A DNA stretch of 64,000 nt from Mustela lutreola (taxonomy: Eukaryota > Chordata > Mammalia > Carnivora > Mustelidae), in NCBI RefSeq assembly GCF_030435805.1, contig NC_081296.1, forward strand, positions 29,787,745-29,851,744, given 5' to 3'. The first letter of the stretch is position 1. Every line of letters begins with the position of its first letter. A program made the position numbers and the translations under genes. This document shows, piece after piece, positions 49,446 through 61,668 of this stretch. Below the pieces are notes generated by a model. That model worked only from the letters and a program-made list of their open reading frames with translations. It was not told the origin of the DNA and did not search any database.

Positions 49446-51741
49446 GCACGTTGTCTCCCCCGGGGCAGAAAGTAGGAGCGAGGGACCGCTTCCCCTCGGT
49501 CACATGCCGGTAGCCACCACCACCACCACCACCAGCACTTCCACCACCAACACCAACACCAACACCACCACCTCCCCCACCGCCTCCGCCGCCGCAACCG
49601 TCGGCACCGCCAGCACCGCCGGCACCCCCAGCTCTAGCCCCCGAGGGACCTCGGCCAGAACAGCAGCGTGTGCGGCACAGGGCCTGCGAGGCGTTTCCCC
49701 GCCTTAGCCGGTCGGAGGTCCTGGGAGGCGCAGCCGGGCTCTTGTGTCGAGTCGGGCAGATGGTATCCCGTTCGTGGGAGTCCGTCAGGGAGGCGCTGGG
49801 TGAGGCCCTCTGAGCTCCAGTCACGGAGCAGCGTGTGCCGTGGTGGTGCTTCAGGCAGAGCTCCTGGGGGATCGTGAGGTAGAGGGTGCAGCGGCAGGCG
49901 CCTTGGGTTGCGAGGAGAGCCCCGGGGCCCGTCACCCCCGTGGCATCATTGGTGTGCCCCGTGTGCTTGTGGGTAGAGGGCAGAGGCCCACGGCCATGAC
50001 GATGTCCTTGACAACCCCTGAGGTTAAGCCCGTGGAGGCCCAGTGGGGCTCCACAAGGCCCGTGCCGTGAGACCAGGGTGAACGTGGAGCCGCCGTGCAG
50101 GCTCTCGGCCGACCCAGAATCGGTTGGGACGGGGGAGGATGGCAGGTGGGCTGCTGGCGGGGAGCTGCGTGGCCCGAGCCTCTGGCTTTAATTTGCCACA
50201 AGCGTTCAATGCTTTGGGGGCTGTGGGGGCCTTGCCCGACATCACCCGTCACCGCTGGGCGGCCACCTGGTGGCTCCGGGGACTGGCCCGGGGCACGTCG
50301 GGGCCGCGTTTCGATCCCTTGGCGGAGTTGCCCCGGGGTCTCCGTCCGCGAGGAGCGGCGATCTGTGGGCGTCTCCCAGGGACCCCCAGGAGTGCCATTG
50401 CGATGAACCCCCCAGCTCGGCCGGGACGCTGTCCGCGGGCGCAAGCCACGGGAGCCGTGGAGGGCTTGCTACCCACCGCCAGGCCTGGGCATGGGCAGCT
50501 GTAGGTATTTCTGAGAGGGTCCCAGAAACTTGTGCCCCAGATGCCCCGCTGCCCAGTGGGATGGGGAACGCTCGAGAACTGTCCTTGCTCGCCTGCGCCC
50601 TAGGCAGGATGGGGCAAGCCCCGCGAAGCACGGTTCCCAGTCCAGCGCTGTGGCCTGGCCGGACGTGGAGCTGGGCCAAGGTCAGCTGCCGTGGGGCTGG
50701 AGGAGAGGTGGCTTCCTTCCCTTGCTCCTCACGCCTTCCCGTGGCGTCGCAGCGGGTGAGCGATGCCGCCAGGGCCAGAGTCCTCGGACCCACGCCGAGC
50801 GAGGGGCCCTGCCTCGCGTCCCGCCTGGTGCCTGACGGAAACGTCCACTGGGCTTGTGGCCGAGCGTTTCAAAATCCCTGCCTTGGAGGAGCGAGGCACG
50901 TGGGAGCCCAGGGTGGGCGGGACTTGCCGAGCAGGCGGGAGCCTGCGCACCTGGGGAGCGAGCTGCTGGATGAGTGCTCGCTCCCTCAGGGGCGGGGCCC
51001 ACGAAGCCCGCTGGTCGTGGACACACCCATGCCCTGGGTGGGAATGGGCCCTGCTTTCAGTGGGAGGGTCAGCTGGCCCTCGGCGGGTCATGAGAACAGC
51101 TTGCCAAGAGGTGTGCTGCCTGGCCCTGCAGGGCCTTGCGGCTGAGAGCAAGGGCGGTGGCCCTTGGCCCGGAGTCCAAGCCCCTTGTCCTCTCGCGAGG
51201 GCCTTGGAGCGGCGTCGGGTCAGCGCCTGATGTGCCAGGGCTTGCCGTTTCCGTGGGCCCCGGGATTTTGTCGGCGGTCGCCGAGGGTCTCTCTCCTGCG
51301 GTCACGCTGGGTGACGCTGGGGCAAGCGTCAGGGTGACAGAGTTCACATCGCAGTGGCCTCCGTCTCCGGCACCGGGTGTGGCGAGCCAGAGCCGGCGTG
51401 CTCTGCTTTGCCAGGAGACCTTGGACACGCGTTCCGTCTGGCCTCCTCCCGTCAGAGCACGGGGGTGTCGAACGTGGCGCTCGAGGATTCCGTGGCACCA
51501 AACTTCCGGTGCGGCGTGCCAGGCCGGGAGGCCAGGGGACCCTGTCCCGGAAGGGCTGTGAACGGGCGTGAGGCTCCCTCCAAGGGCGACCACCCCGTGG
51601 CCACACCGACTGCGGAAACGCGCCCACCCGCCACCGCCCTCCTACATGTCCAGGTGGCCCACAAGGGCTCCTAGCCCTCACACGCCAGGGCCAAACCCAA
51701 CCTTACACCACTTCCCCAAACAGGCTCACATGCGCACGACC

Positions 51742-51743
<2 letters not shown>

Positions 51744-51777
<34 letters not shown>

Positions 51778-51797
51778 ACACACATACACACACACAC
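51744..51797. repeat. CA microsatellite, unit 17 (short)
   Basis: 54 bp, one CA step longer than units 11 and 12. Confidence 0.97.
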
Positions 51798-52044
51798 CCA
51801 TCAACACACGCACGCGTACTCGGCCCACGCAGACACACCCCCGACCCCACGGAGACCCACGTGTCCGCAGCCTTGCCCGGCCGGCATGCGTGGCCTCCTG
51901 TCCGGCTACCGCCAAGCCTGAGGGACACAGGGTCCGCACCAGGCGGAGGCAAGGCTTCCCCCCAGGCATGTTCTGAGAGGCATGGCGAGCTGTACCCCAG
52001 GGTCCGTGGCTCACGCGAGCGTGCTACTTTTCCACACTTGTCAG

Positions 52045-52182
52045 GTGCGTTGTCCACGCCAGGAGGGCCCCCGGTCGGCCCAGAGAAGATGGCCTTCCTG
52101 TCCTCGGATGCGCGGAGTTTGGCCGGGTCCGCGGAAGTCGTGCGGTCCAGCGCGGGCAGGCTGAGGACGAATCGGCGAGACG
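52045..52182 (+). ncRNA. SNHG14: Candidate host-transcript exon, unit 17
   Basis: Matches unit 12, plus GGAGTTTGG near 52,118. Confidence 0.7.
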
Positions 52183-52421
52183 GTAAGCCTTCCCCTGTCT
52201 CGGTGAAACTGGGGACGGCGGGATAGCCCGCGCCTGCCGCAGAGTCTGCCATTGCGCGCCAGCCTTGCGGCTCCCGCCTCCCGGTGCTAGGTTGCACCGT
52301 TCCTCTTGCTCAGGGGCGTGGGTCCATACGGGCCGCTGCCGCAGGGCTCTGAGGCCATCGGCTTCCCCTCTGAGCCACCCTGCCTGGCCCGTTCCGTCGG
52401 CCAGGCGGCCCCCAATGTGCC

Positions 52422-52518
52422 TGGATCGATGATGACTCCCTCATTCTGCATTCCTTGGAAAAGCTGAACAAAATGAGTGAGAACTCCCTACCGTCGTTCT
52501 CATCGAAACTGAGGTCCA
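52422..52518 (+). ncRNA. SNORD116: SNORD116 box C/D snoRNA, copy 17
   Basis: Consensus sequence; flanks match copy 12. Confidence 0.96.
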
Positions 52519-54814
52519 GCACGTTGTCTCCCCCGGGGCAGAAAGTAGGAGCGAGGGACCGCTTCCCCTCGGTCACATGCCGGTAGCCACCACCACCACC
52601 ACCACCAGCACTTCCACCACCAACACCAACACCAACACCACCACCTCCCCCACCGCCTCCGCCGCCGCAACCGTCGGCACCGCCAGCACCGCCAGCACCC
52701 CCAGCTCTAGCCCCCGAGGGACCTCGGCCAGAACAGCGGCGTGTGCGGCTCAGGGCCTGCGAGGCGTTTCCCCGCCTTAGCCGGTCGGAGGTCCTGGGAG
52801 GCGCAGCCGGGCTCTTGCGTCGAGTCGGGCAGATGGTATCCCATTCGTGGGAGTCCGTCAGGGAGGCGCTGGGTGAGGCCCTCTGAGCTCCTGTCACGGA
52901 GCAGCGTGGGCCGGGGTGGTGCTTCAGGCAGAGTTCCTGGGGGATCGTGAGGTAGAGGGTGCAACGGCAGGTGCCTTGGGTTGCGAGGAGAGCCCCGGGG
53001 CCCGTCACCCCGGTGGCATCGTTGGTGTGCCCCGTGTGCTTGTGGGTAGAGGGCAGAGGCCCACGGCCAGGACGCTGTCCTTGACAGCCCCTGAGGTTAA
53101 GCCCGTGGAGGCCCAGTGGGGCCCCACAAGGCCCGTTCCGTGAGACCAGGGCGAACGTGGAGCCGCAGTGCAGGCTCTCGGCCGACCCAGAATCTGTTGG
53201 GACGGGGGAGGAAGGCAGGTGGGCTGCTGGCGCGGAGTTGCGTGGCCCGAGCCTCTGGCTGTAATCTGCCACAAGCGTTCAATGCTTTGGGGGCTGTGAG
53301 GGCCGTGCCCGACATCACCCGTCCCCGCTGGGCGGCCACCTGGTGGCTCCGAGGACTGGCCCGGGGCACGTCGGGGCCGCATTTCGGTCCCTTGGGGAGT
53401 GGCCCCGGGGTCTCCGTCCGCGAGGAGCGGCGATCTGTGGGCGTCTCCCAGGGATCCCCAGGAGTGCCATTGCGATGAACCCCCCAGCACGGCCGGGACG
53501 CTGTCCGCGGGCGCAAGCCACGGGAGCCGTGGAGGGCTTGCTCCCCACCGCCAGGCCTGGGCATGGGCAGCTGTAGGTATTTCTGAGAGGGTCCCAGAAA
53601 CTTGTGCCCCAGATGCCCCGCTGCCCAGTGGGATGGGGAACGCTCGAGAACTGTCCTTGCTCGCCTGCGCCCTATGCAGGATGGGGCAAGCCCCGCGAAG
53701 CACGGTTCCCAGTCCAGCGCTGTGGCCTGGCAGGACGTGGAGCTGGGCCAAGGTCAGCTGCCGTGGGGCTGGAGGAGAGGTGGCTTCCTTCCCTTGCTCC
53801 TCACGCCTTCCCGTGGCGTCGCAGCGGGTGAGCGATGCCGCCAGGGCCAGAGTCCTCGGACCCACGCCGAGCGAGGGGCCCTGCCTCGCGTCCCGCCTGG
53901 TGCCTGACGGAAACGTCCACTGGGCTTGTGGCCGAGCGTTTCAAGATCCCTGCCTTGGAGGAGCGAGGCACGTGGGAGCCCAGGGTGGGCGGGATTTGCC
54001 GAGCCGGCGGGATCCTGCGCACCTGGGGAGCGAGCTGCTGGATGAGTGCTCGCTCCCTCAGGGGCGGGGCCCACGAAGCCCGCTGGTCGTGGACACACCC
54101 ATGCCCTGGGTGGGAATGGGCCCTGCTTTCAGTGGGAGGGTCAGCTGGCCCCCGGCGGGTCATGAGAACCGCTTGCCAAGAGGTGTGCTGCCTGGCCCTG
54201 CAGGGCCTTGCGGCTGAGAGCAAGGGCGGTGGCCCTTGGCCCGGAGTCCAAGCCCCTTGTCCTCTCGCGAGGGCCTTGGAGCGGCGTCGGGTCAGCGCCT
54301 GATGTGCCAGGGCTTGCCGTTTCCGTGGGCCCCGGGATTTTGTCGGCGGTCGCCGAGGGTCTCTCTCCTGCGGTCACGCTGGGTGACGCTGGGGCAAGCG
54401 TCAGGGTGACAGAGTTCACATCGCAGTGGCCTCCGTCTCCGGCACCGGGTGTGGCGAGCCAGAGCCGGCGTGCTCTGCTTTGCCAGGAGACCTTGGACAC
54501 GCGTTCCGTCTGGCCTCCTCCCGTCAGACCACGGGGTGTCGAACGTGGCGCTCGAGGATTCCGTGGCACCAAACTTCCGGAGCGGCGTGCCAGGCCGGGA
54601 GGCCAGGGGACCCTGTCCCGGGAGGGCTGTGAACGGGCGTGAGGCTCCCTCCAAGGGCGACCACCCCGTGGTCACACCGACTGCGGAAACGCGCCCACCC
54701 GCCACCGCCCTCCTACATGTCCACGTGGCCCTCAAGGGCTCCTAGCCCTCACACGCCACGGCCAAACCCAACCTTACTCCACTTCCCCAAACAGGCTCAC
54801 ATGCGCACGACCCT

Positions 54815-54872
54815 ACACACACACACAAACACAGACACACACACACACACACACACACACATGCACACACAC
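54815..54872. repeat. CA microsatellite, unit 18 (short)
   Basis: 58 bp, as unit 13. Confidence 0.97.
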
Positions 54873-55119
54873 CCATCAACACACGCACGCGTACTCGGCC
54901 CACGCAGACTCACAACCGACCCCACGGAGACCCACGTTTCCGCGGCCTTGCCCGGCCGGCATGCGTGGCCTCCTGTCCGGCTGCCGCCAAGCCTGAGGGA
55001 CAGAGGGTCCGCACCAGGCGGAGGCAAGACTTCCCCCCAGGCATGTTCTGAGAGGCATGGCGAGCTGTACCCCTGGGTCCGTGGCTCACGCGAGCATGCT
55101 ACTTTTCCACACTTGTCAG

Positions 55120-55257
55120 GTGCGTTGTCCACGCCAGGCGGGCCCCCGTTCGGCCCAGAGAAGATGGCCTTCCTGTCCTCGGATGCGCGGAGCTTGGCCG
55201 GGTCCGCGGAAGTCGTGCGGTCCAGCGTGGGCAGGCTGAGGACGGATCGGCGAGACG
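55120..55257 (+). ncRNA. SNHG14: Candidate host-transcript exon, unit 18
   Basis: Matches unit 13; donor GTAAGC at 55,258. Confidence 0.7.
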
Positions 55258-55496
55258 GTAAGCCTTCCCCTGTCTCGGTGGAACTGGGGACGGCGGGATA
55301 GCCCGCGCCTGCCGCAGAGTCTGCCAGTGCGCGCCAGCCTTGCGGCTCCCGCCTCCCGGTGCTAGGTTGCACCGTTCCTCTTGCTCAGGGGCGTGGGTCC
55401 ATACGGGCCGCTGCCGCAGGGCTCTGAGGCCATCGGCTTCCCCTCCGAGCCACCCTGCCTGGCCCGTTCCGTCGGCCAGGCGTCCCCCAATGTGCC

Positions 55497-55593
55497 TGGA
55501 TCGATGATGACTCCCTCATTCTGCATTCCTTGGAAAAGCTGAACAAAATGAGTGAGAACTCCCTACCGTCGTTCTCATTGAAACTGAGGTCCA
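55497..55593 (+). ncRNA. SNORD116: SNORD116 box C/D snoRNA, copy 18 (variant before box D)
   Basis: Same C to T at nucleotide 83 (55,579) as copy 13, of which it is the duplicate at 15,434 bp. Confidence 0.95.
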
Positions 55594-57890
55594 GCACGTT
55601 GTCTCCCCCGGGGCAGAAAGTAGGAGCGAGGGACCGCTTCCCCTCGGTCACATGCCGGTAGCCACCACCACCACCACCACCAGCACTTCCACCACCAACA
55701 CCAACACCAACACCACCACCACCCCCACCGCCTCCGCCGCCGCAACCGTCGGCACCGGCAGCACCGCCAGCACCCCCAGCTCTAACCCCCGAGGGACCTC
55801 GGCCAGAACAGCGGTGTGTGCGGCTCAGGGCCTGCGAGGCGTTTCCCCGCCTTAGCCGGTCGGAGGTCCTGGGAGGCGCAGCCGGGCTCTTGTGTCGAGT
55901 CGGGCAGATGGTATCCCGTTCGTGGGAGTCCGTCAGGGAGGCGCTGGGTGAGGCCCTCTGAGCTCCTGTCACGGAGCAGCGTGGGCCGGAGTGGTGCTTC
56001 AGGCAGAGCTCCTGGGGGATCGTGAGGTAGAGGGTGCAACGGCAGGCGCCTTGGGTGGCGAGGAGAGCCCCGGGGCCCGTCACCCCGGTGGCATCGTTGG
56101 TGTGCCCCGTGTGCTTGTGGGTAGAGGGCAGAGGCCCACGGCCAGGACGCTGTCCTTGAGAGCCCCTGAGGTTAAGCCCGTGGAGGCCCAGTGGGGCCCC
56201 ACATGGCCCGTGCCGTGAGACCAGGGCGAACGTGGAGCCGCCGTGCAGGCTCTCGGCCGACCCAGAATCGGATGGGACGGGGGAGGAAGGCAGGTGGGCT
56301 GCTGGCGGGGAGCTGCGTGGCCTGAGCCTCTGGCTGTAATCTGCCACAAGCGTTCAATGCTTTGGGGGCTTTGAGGGCCGTGCCCGACATCACCCGTCCC
56401 CGCTGGGCGGCCACCTGGTGGCTCCGGGGACTGGCCCGGGGCACGTCGGGGCCGCATTTCGGTCCCTTGGCGGAGTGGCCCCGGGGTCTCCGTCCGCGAG
56501 GAGCGGCGATCTGTGGGCGTCTCCCAGGGACCCCCAGGAGTGCCATTGCGATGAACCCCCCAGCACGGCCGGGACGCTGTCCGCGGGCGCAAGCCACGGG
56601 AGCCGTGGAGGGCTTGCTCCCCACCGCCAGGCCTGGGCATGGGCAGCTGTAGGTATTTCTGAGAGGGTCCCAGAAACTTGTGCCCCAGATGCCCCGCTGC
56701 CCAGTGGGATGGGGAACGCTCGAGAACTGTCCTTGCTCGCCTGCGCCCTATGCAGGATGGGGCAAGCCCCGCGAAGCACGGTTCCCAGTCCAGCGCTGTG
56801 GCCTGGCCGGACGTGGAGCTGGGCCAAGGTCAGCTGCCGTGGGGCTGGAGGAGAGGTGGCTTCCTTCCCTTGCTCCTCACGCCTTCCGTGGCGTCGCAGC
56901 GGGTGAGCGATGCCGCCATGGCCAGAGTCCTCGGACCCACGCCGAGCGAGGGGCCCTGCCTCGCGTCCCGCCTGGTGCCTGACGGAAACGTCCACTGGGC
57001 TTGTGGCCGAGCGTTTCAAGATCCCTGCCTTGGAGGAGCGAGGCACGTGGGAGCCCAGGGTGGGCGGGATTTGCCGAGCCGGCGGGAGCCTGCGCACCTG
57101 GGGAGCGAGCTGCTGGATGAGTGCTCGCTCCCTCAGGGGCGGGGCCCACGAAGCCCGCTGGTCGTGGACACACCCATGCCCTGGGTGGGAATGGGCCCTG
57201 CTTTCAGTGGGAGGGTCAGCTGGCCCCCGGCGGGTCATGAGAACCGCTTGCCAAGAGGTGTGCTGCCTGGCCCTGCAGGGCCTTGCGGCTGAGAGCAAGG
57301 GCGGTGGCCCTTGGCCCGGAGTCCAAGCCCCTTGTCCTCTAGCGAGGGCCTTGGAGCGGCGTCGGGTCAGCGCCTGATGTGCCAGGGCTTGCCGTTTCCG
57401 TGGGCCCCGGGATTTTGTCGGCGGTCGCCGAGGGTCTCTCTCCTGCGGTCACGCTGGGTGACGCTGGGGCAAGCGTCAGGGTGACAGAGTTCACATCGCA
57501 GTGGCCTCCGTCTCCGGCACCGGGTGTGGCGAGCCAGAGCCGGCGTGCTCTGCTTTGCCAGGAGACCTTTGACACGCGTTCCGTCTGGCCTCCTCCCGTC
57601 AGACCACGGGGGTGTCGAACGTGGCGCTCGAGGATTCCGTGGCACCAAACTTCCGGAGCGGCGTGCCAGGCCGGGCGGCCAGGGGACCCTGTCCTGGGAG
57701 TGCTGTGAACGGGCGTGAGGCTCCCTCCAAGGGCGACCACCCCGTGGCCACACCGACTGCCGAAACGCGCCCACCCGCCACCGCCCTCCTACATGTCCAC
57801 GTGGCCCACAAGGGCTCCTAGCCCTCACACGCCAGGGCCAAACCCAACCTTACACCACTTCCCCAAAGAGGCTCACATGCGCACGACCCT

Positions 57891-57922
<32 letters not shown>

Positions 57923-57956
57923 ACACGCATACACACACACACTCATGCACACACAC
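57891..57956. repeat. CA microsatellite, unit 19 (short)
   Basis: 66 bp, as unit 14. Confidence 0.97.
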
Positions 57957-58203
57957 CCAACAACACACGCACGCGTACTCGGCCCACGCAGACACACCCC
58001 CGACCCCACGGAGACCCACGTGTCCGCGGCCTTGCCCGGCCGGCATGCGTGGCCTCCTGTCCGGCTGCCGCCAAGCCTGAGGGACAGAGGGTCCGCACCA
58101 GGCGGAGGCAAGGCTTCCCCCCAGGCATGTTCTGAGAGGCATGGCGAGCTGTACCCCTGGGTCCGTGGCTCACGCGAGCGTGCTACTTCTCCACACTTGT
58201 CAG

Positions 58204-58341
58204 GTGCGTTGTCCACGCCAGGAGGGCCCCCGGTCGGCCCAGAGAAGATGGCCTTCCTGTCCTCGGATGCGCGGAGCTTGGCCGGGTCCGCGGAAGTCGT
58301 GCGGTCCAGCGTGGGCAGGCTGAGGACGGATCGGCGAGACG
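58204..58341 (+). ncRNA. SNHG14: Candidate host-transcript exon, unit 19
   Basis: Matches unit 14; donor GTAAGC at 58,342. Confidence 0.7.
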
Positions 58342-58580
58342 GTAAGCCTTCCCCTGTCTCGGTGGAACTGGGGACGGCGGGATAGCCCGCGCCTGCCGCA
58401 GAGTCTGCCAGTGCGCGCCAGCCTTGCGGCTCCCGCCTCCCGGTGCTAGGTTGCACCGTTCCTCTTGCTCAGGGGCGTGGGTCCATACGGGCCGCTGCCG
58501 CAGGGCTCTGAGGCCATCGGCTTCCCCTCCGAGCCACCCTGCCTGGCCCGTTCCGTCGGCCAGCCGTCCCCCAATATGCC

Positions 58581-58677
58581 TGGATCGATGATGACTCCCT
58601 CATTCTGCATTCCTTGGAAAAGCTGAACAAAATGAGTGAGAACTCCCTACCGTCGTTCTCATTGAAACTGAGGTCCA
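58581..58677 (+). ncRNA. SNORD116: SNORD116 box C/D snoRNA, copy 19 (variant before box D)
   Basis: Same C to T at nucleotide 83 (58,663). The flank before it is private (CAGCCGTCCC and CCAATATGCC). Confidence 0.95.
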
Positions 58678-60975
58678 GCACGTTGTCTCCCCCGGGGCAG
58701 AAAGTAGGAGCGAGGGACCGCTTCCCCTCGGTCACATGCCGGTAGCCACCACCACCACCACCACCAGCACTTCCACCACCAACACCAACACCAACACCAC
58801 CACCACCCCCACCGCCTCCGCCGCCGCAACCGTAGGCACCGCCAGCACCGCCAGCACCCCCAGCTCTAGCCCCCGAGGGACCTCGGCCAGAACAGCGGTG
58901 TGTGTGGCTCAGGGCCTGCGAGGCGTTTCCCCGCCTTAGCCGGTCGGAGGTCTTGGGAGGCGCAGCCGGGCTCTTGTGTCGAGTCGGGCAGATGGTATCC
59001 CGTTCGTGGGAGTCCGTCAGGGAGGCGCTGGGTGAGGCCCTCTGAGCTCCTGTCACGGAGCAGCGTGGGCCGGTGTGGTGCTTCAGGCCGAGCTCCTGGG
59101 GGATCGTGAGGTAGAGGGTGCAGCGGCAGGCGCCTTGGGTTGCGAGGAGAGCCCCGGGGCCCGTCACCCCGGTGGCATCGTTGGTGTGCCCCGTGTGCTT
59201 GTGGGTAGAGGGCAGAGGCCCACGGCCAGGACGCTGTCCTTGACAGCCCCTGAGGTTAAGCCCGTGGAGGCCCAGTGGGGCCCCACAAGGCCCGTGCCGT
59301 GAGACCAGGGCGAACGTGGAGCCGCCGTGCAGGCTCTCGGCCGACCCAGAATCGGTTGGGACGGGGGAGGAAGGCAGGTGGGCTGCTGGCGGGGAGCTGC
59401 GTGGCCCGAGCCTCTGGCTGTAATCTGCCACAAGCGTTCAATGCTTTGGGGGCTGTGGGGGCCGTGCCCGACATCACCCTTCCCCGCTGGGCGGCCACAT
59501 GGTGGCTCCGGGGACTGGCCCGGGGCACGTCGGGGCCGCATTTCGATCCCTTGGCGGAGTGGCCCCGGGGTCTCCGTCCGCGAGGAGCGGCGATCTGTGG
59601 GCGTCTCCCAGGGACCCCCAGGAGTGCCATTGCGATGAACCCCCCAGCACGGGCGGGACGCTGTCCGCGGGCGCAAGCCACGGGAGCCGTGGAGGGCTTG
59701 CTCCCCACCGCCAGGCCTGGGCATGGGCAGCTGTAGGTATTTCTGAGAGGGTCCCAGAAACTTGTGCCCCAGATGCCCCGCTGCCCAGTGGTATGGGGAA
59801 CGCTCGAGAACTGTCCTTGCTCGCCTGCGCCCTAGGCAGGATGGGGCAAGCCCCGCGAAGCACGGTTCCCAGTCCAGCGCTGTGGCCTGGCCGGACGTGG
59901 AGCTGGGCCAAGGTCAGCTGCCGTGGGGCTGGAGGAGAGGTGGCTTCCTTCCCTTGCTCCTCACGCCTTCCCGTGGCGTCGCAGCGGGTGAGCGATGCCG
60001 CCAGGGCCAGAGTCCTCGGACCCACGCCGAGCGAGGGGCCCTGCCTCGCGTCCCGCCTGGTGCCTGACGGAAACGTCCACTGGTTTTGTGGCCGAGCGTT
60101 TCAAGATCCCTGCCTTGGAGGAGCGAGGCACGTGGGAGCCCAGGGTGGGCGGGATTTGCCGAGCCGGCGGGAGCCTGCGCACCTGGGGAGTGAGCTGCTG
60201 GATGAGTGCTCGCTCCCTCAGGGGCGGGGCCCACGAAGCCCGCTGGTCGTGGACACACCCATGCCCTGGGTGGGAATGGGCCCTGCTTTCAGTGGGAGGG
60301 TCAGCTGGCCCTCGGCGGGTCATGAGAACCGCTTGCCAAGAGGTGTGCTGCCTGGCCCTGCAGGGCCTTGCGGCTGAGAGCAAGGGCGGTGGCCCTTGGC
60401 CCGGAGTCCAAGCCCCTTGTCCTCTCGCGAGGGCCTTGGAGCGGCGTCGGGTCAGCGCCTGATGTGCCAGGGTTTGCCGTTTCCGTGGGCCCCGGGATTT
60501 TGTCGGCGGTCGCCGAGGGTCTCTCTCCTGCGGTCACGCTGGGTGACGCTGGGGCAAGCGTCAGGGTGACAGAGTTCACATCGCAGTGGCCTCCGTCTCC
60601 GGCACCGGGTGTGGCGAGCCAGAGCCGGCGTGCTCTGCTTTGCCAGGAGACCTTGGACACGCGTTCCGTCTGGCCTCCTCCCGTCAGACCATGGGGGTGT
60701 CGAACGTGGCGCTCGAGAATTCCGTGGCACCAAACTTCCGGAGCGGCGTGCCAGGCCGGGAGGCCAGGGGACCCTGTCCCGGGAGGGCTGTGAACGGGCG
60801 TGAGGCTCCCTCCAAGGGCGACCACCCCGTGGCCACACCGACTGCGGAAACGCGCCCACCCGCCACCGCCCTCCTACATGTCCACGTTGCCCACAAGGGC
60901 TCCTAGCCCTCACACGCCAGGGCCAAACCCAACCTTACACCACTTCCCCAAACAGGCTCACATGCGCACGACCCT

Positions 60976-61037
60976 ACACACACACACACACACACACAGA
61001 CACACACACATACACACACACACACATGCACACACAC
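60976..61037. repeat. CA microsatellite, unit 20 (short)
   Basis: 62 bp, as unit 16. Confidence 0.97.
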
Positions 61038-61284
61038 CCATCAACACACGCACGCGTACTCGGCCCACGCAGACACACCCCCGACCCCACGGAGACCCAC
61101 GTGTCCGCGGCCTTGCCCGGCCGGCATGCGTGGCCTCCTTTCCGGCTGCCGCCAAGCCTGAGGGACAGAGGGTCCGCACCAGGCGGAGGCAAGGCTTCCC
61201 CCCAGGCATGTTCTGAGAGGCATGGCGAGCTGTACCCCTGGGTCCGTGGCTCACGCGAGCGTGCTACTTCTCCACACTTATCAG

Positions 61285-61422
61285 GTGCGTTGTCCACGCC
61301 AGGAGGGCCCCCGGTCGGCCCAGAGAATATTGCCTTCCTGTCCTCGGATGCGCGGAGCTTGGCCGGGTCCGCGGAAGTCGTGCGGTCCAGCGCGGGCAGG
61401 CTGAGGAAGGATCGGCGAGACG
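61285..61422 (+). ncRNA. SNHG14: Candidate host-transcript exon, unit 20
   Basis: Acceptor ends CTTATCAG, a private change that keeps AG; body has GAATATTGCC. Still 138 nt; donor GTAAGC at 61,423. Confidence 0.68.
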
Positions 61423-61668
61423 GTAAGCCTTCCCCTGTCTCGGTGGAACTGGGGACGGCGGGATAGCCCGCGCCTGCCGCAGAGTCTGCCAGTGCGCGCC
61501 AGCCTTGCGGCTCCCGGCTCCCGGCTCCCGGTGCGAGGTTGCACCGTTCCTCTTGCTCAGGGGCGTGGGTCCATACGGGCCGCTGCCGCAGGGCTCTGAG
61601 GCCATCGGCTTCCCCTCCGAGCCTCCCTGCCTGGCCCTTTCCGTCGGCCAGGCGGCCCCCAATGTGCC

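Larger units (their letters stand above)
46579..49665 (+). repeat. Array unit 16
   Basis: The front is close to units 11 and 12. The back is private: altered CCTCTCCCC near 48,356, an exon substitution cluster GGTTCTGCGCTGG near 49,066, and the weakened snoRNA at 49,349. It is the most diverged complete array unit after the terminal one. Confidence 0.92.
49666..52738 (+). repeat. Array unit 17
   Basis: Chimeric. The front is the unit 10 type (same private CATGACGATG near 49,995), the back the unit 12 type (CCTTGCCCGG preceded by CGCA, GGCTACCGCC near 51,904, 54-bp CA tract). Confidence 0.92.
52739..55813 (+). repeat. Array unit 18
   Basis: Copy of unit 13 at an offset of about 15,433 bp, sharing its private changes. 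One difference is the intact TCATGAGAACCG near 54,160, where unit 13 has lost two bases. Confidence 0.93.
51330..58590 (+). repeat. Block duplicated at 51.3-58.6 kb (right copy)
   Basis: Counterpart of the 35.9-43.2 kb block. The right edge falls near the snoRNA at 58,581, where this copy keeps class B-like sequence and the left copy switches class. Confidence 0.8.
55814..58897 (+). repeat. Array unit 19
   Basis: Copy of unit 14 at an offset of about 15,434 bp, without the crossover to class A at its 3' end. Confidence 0.93.
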
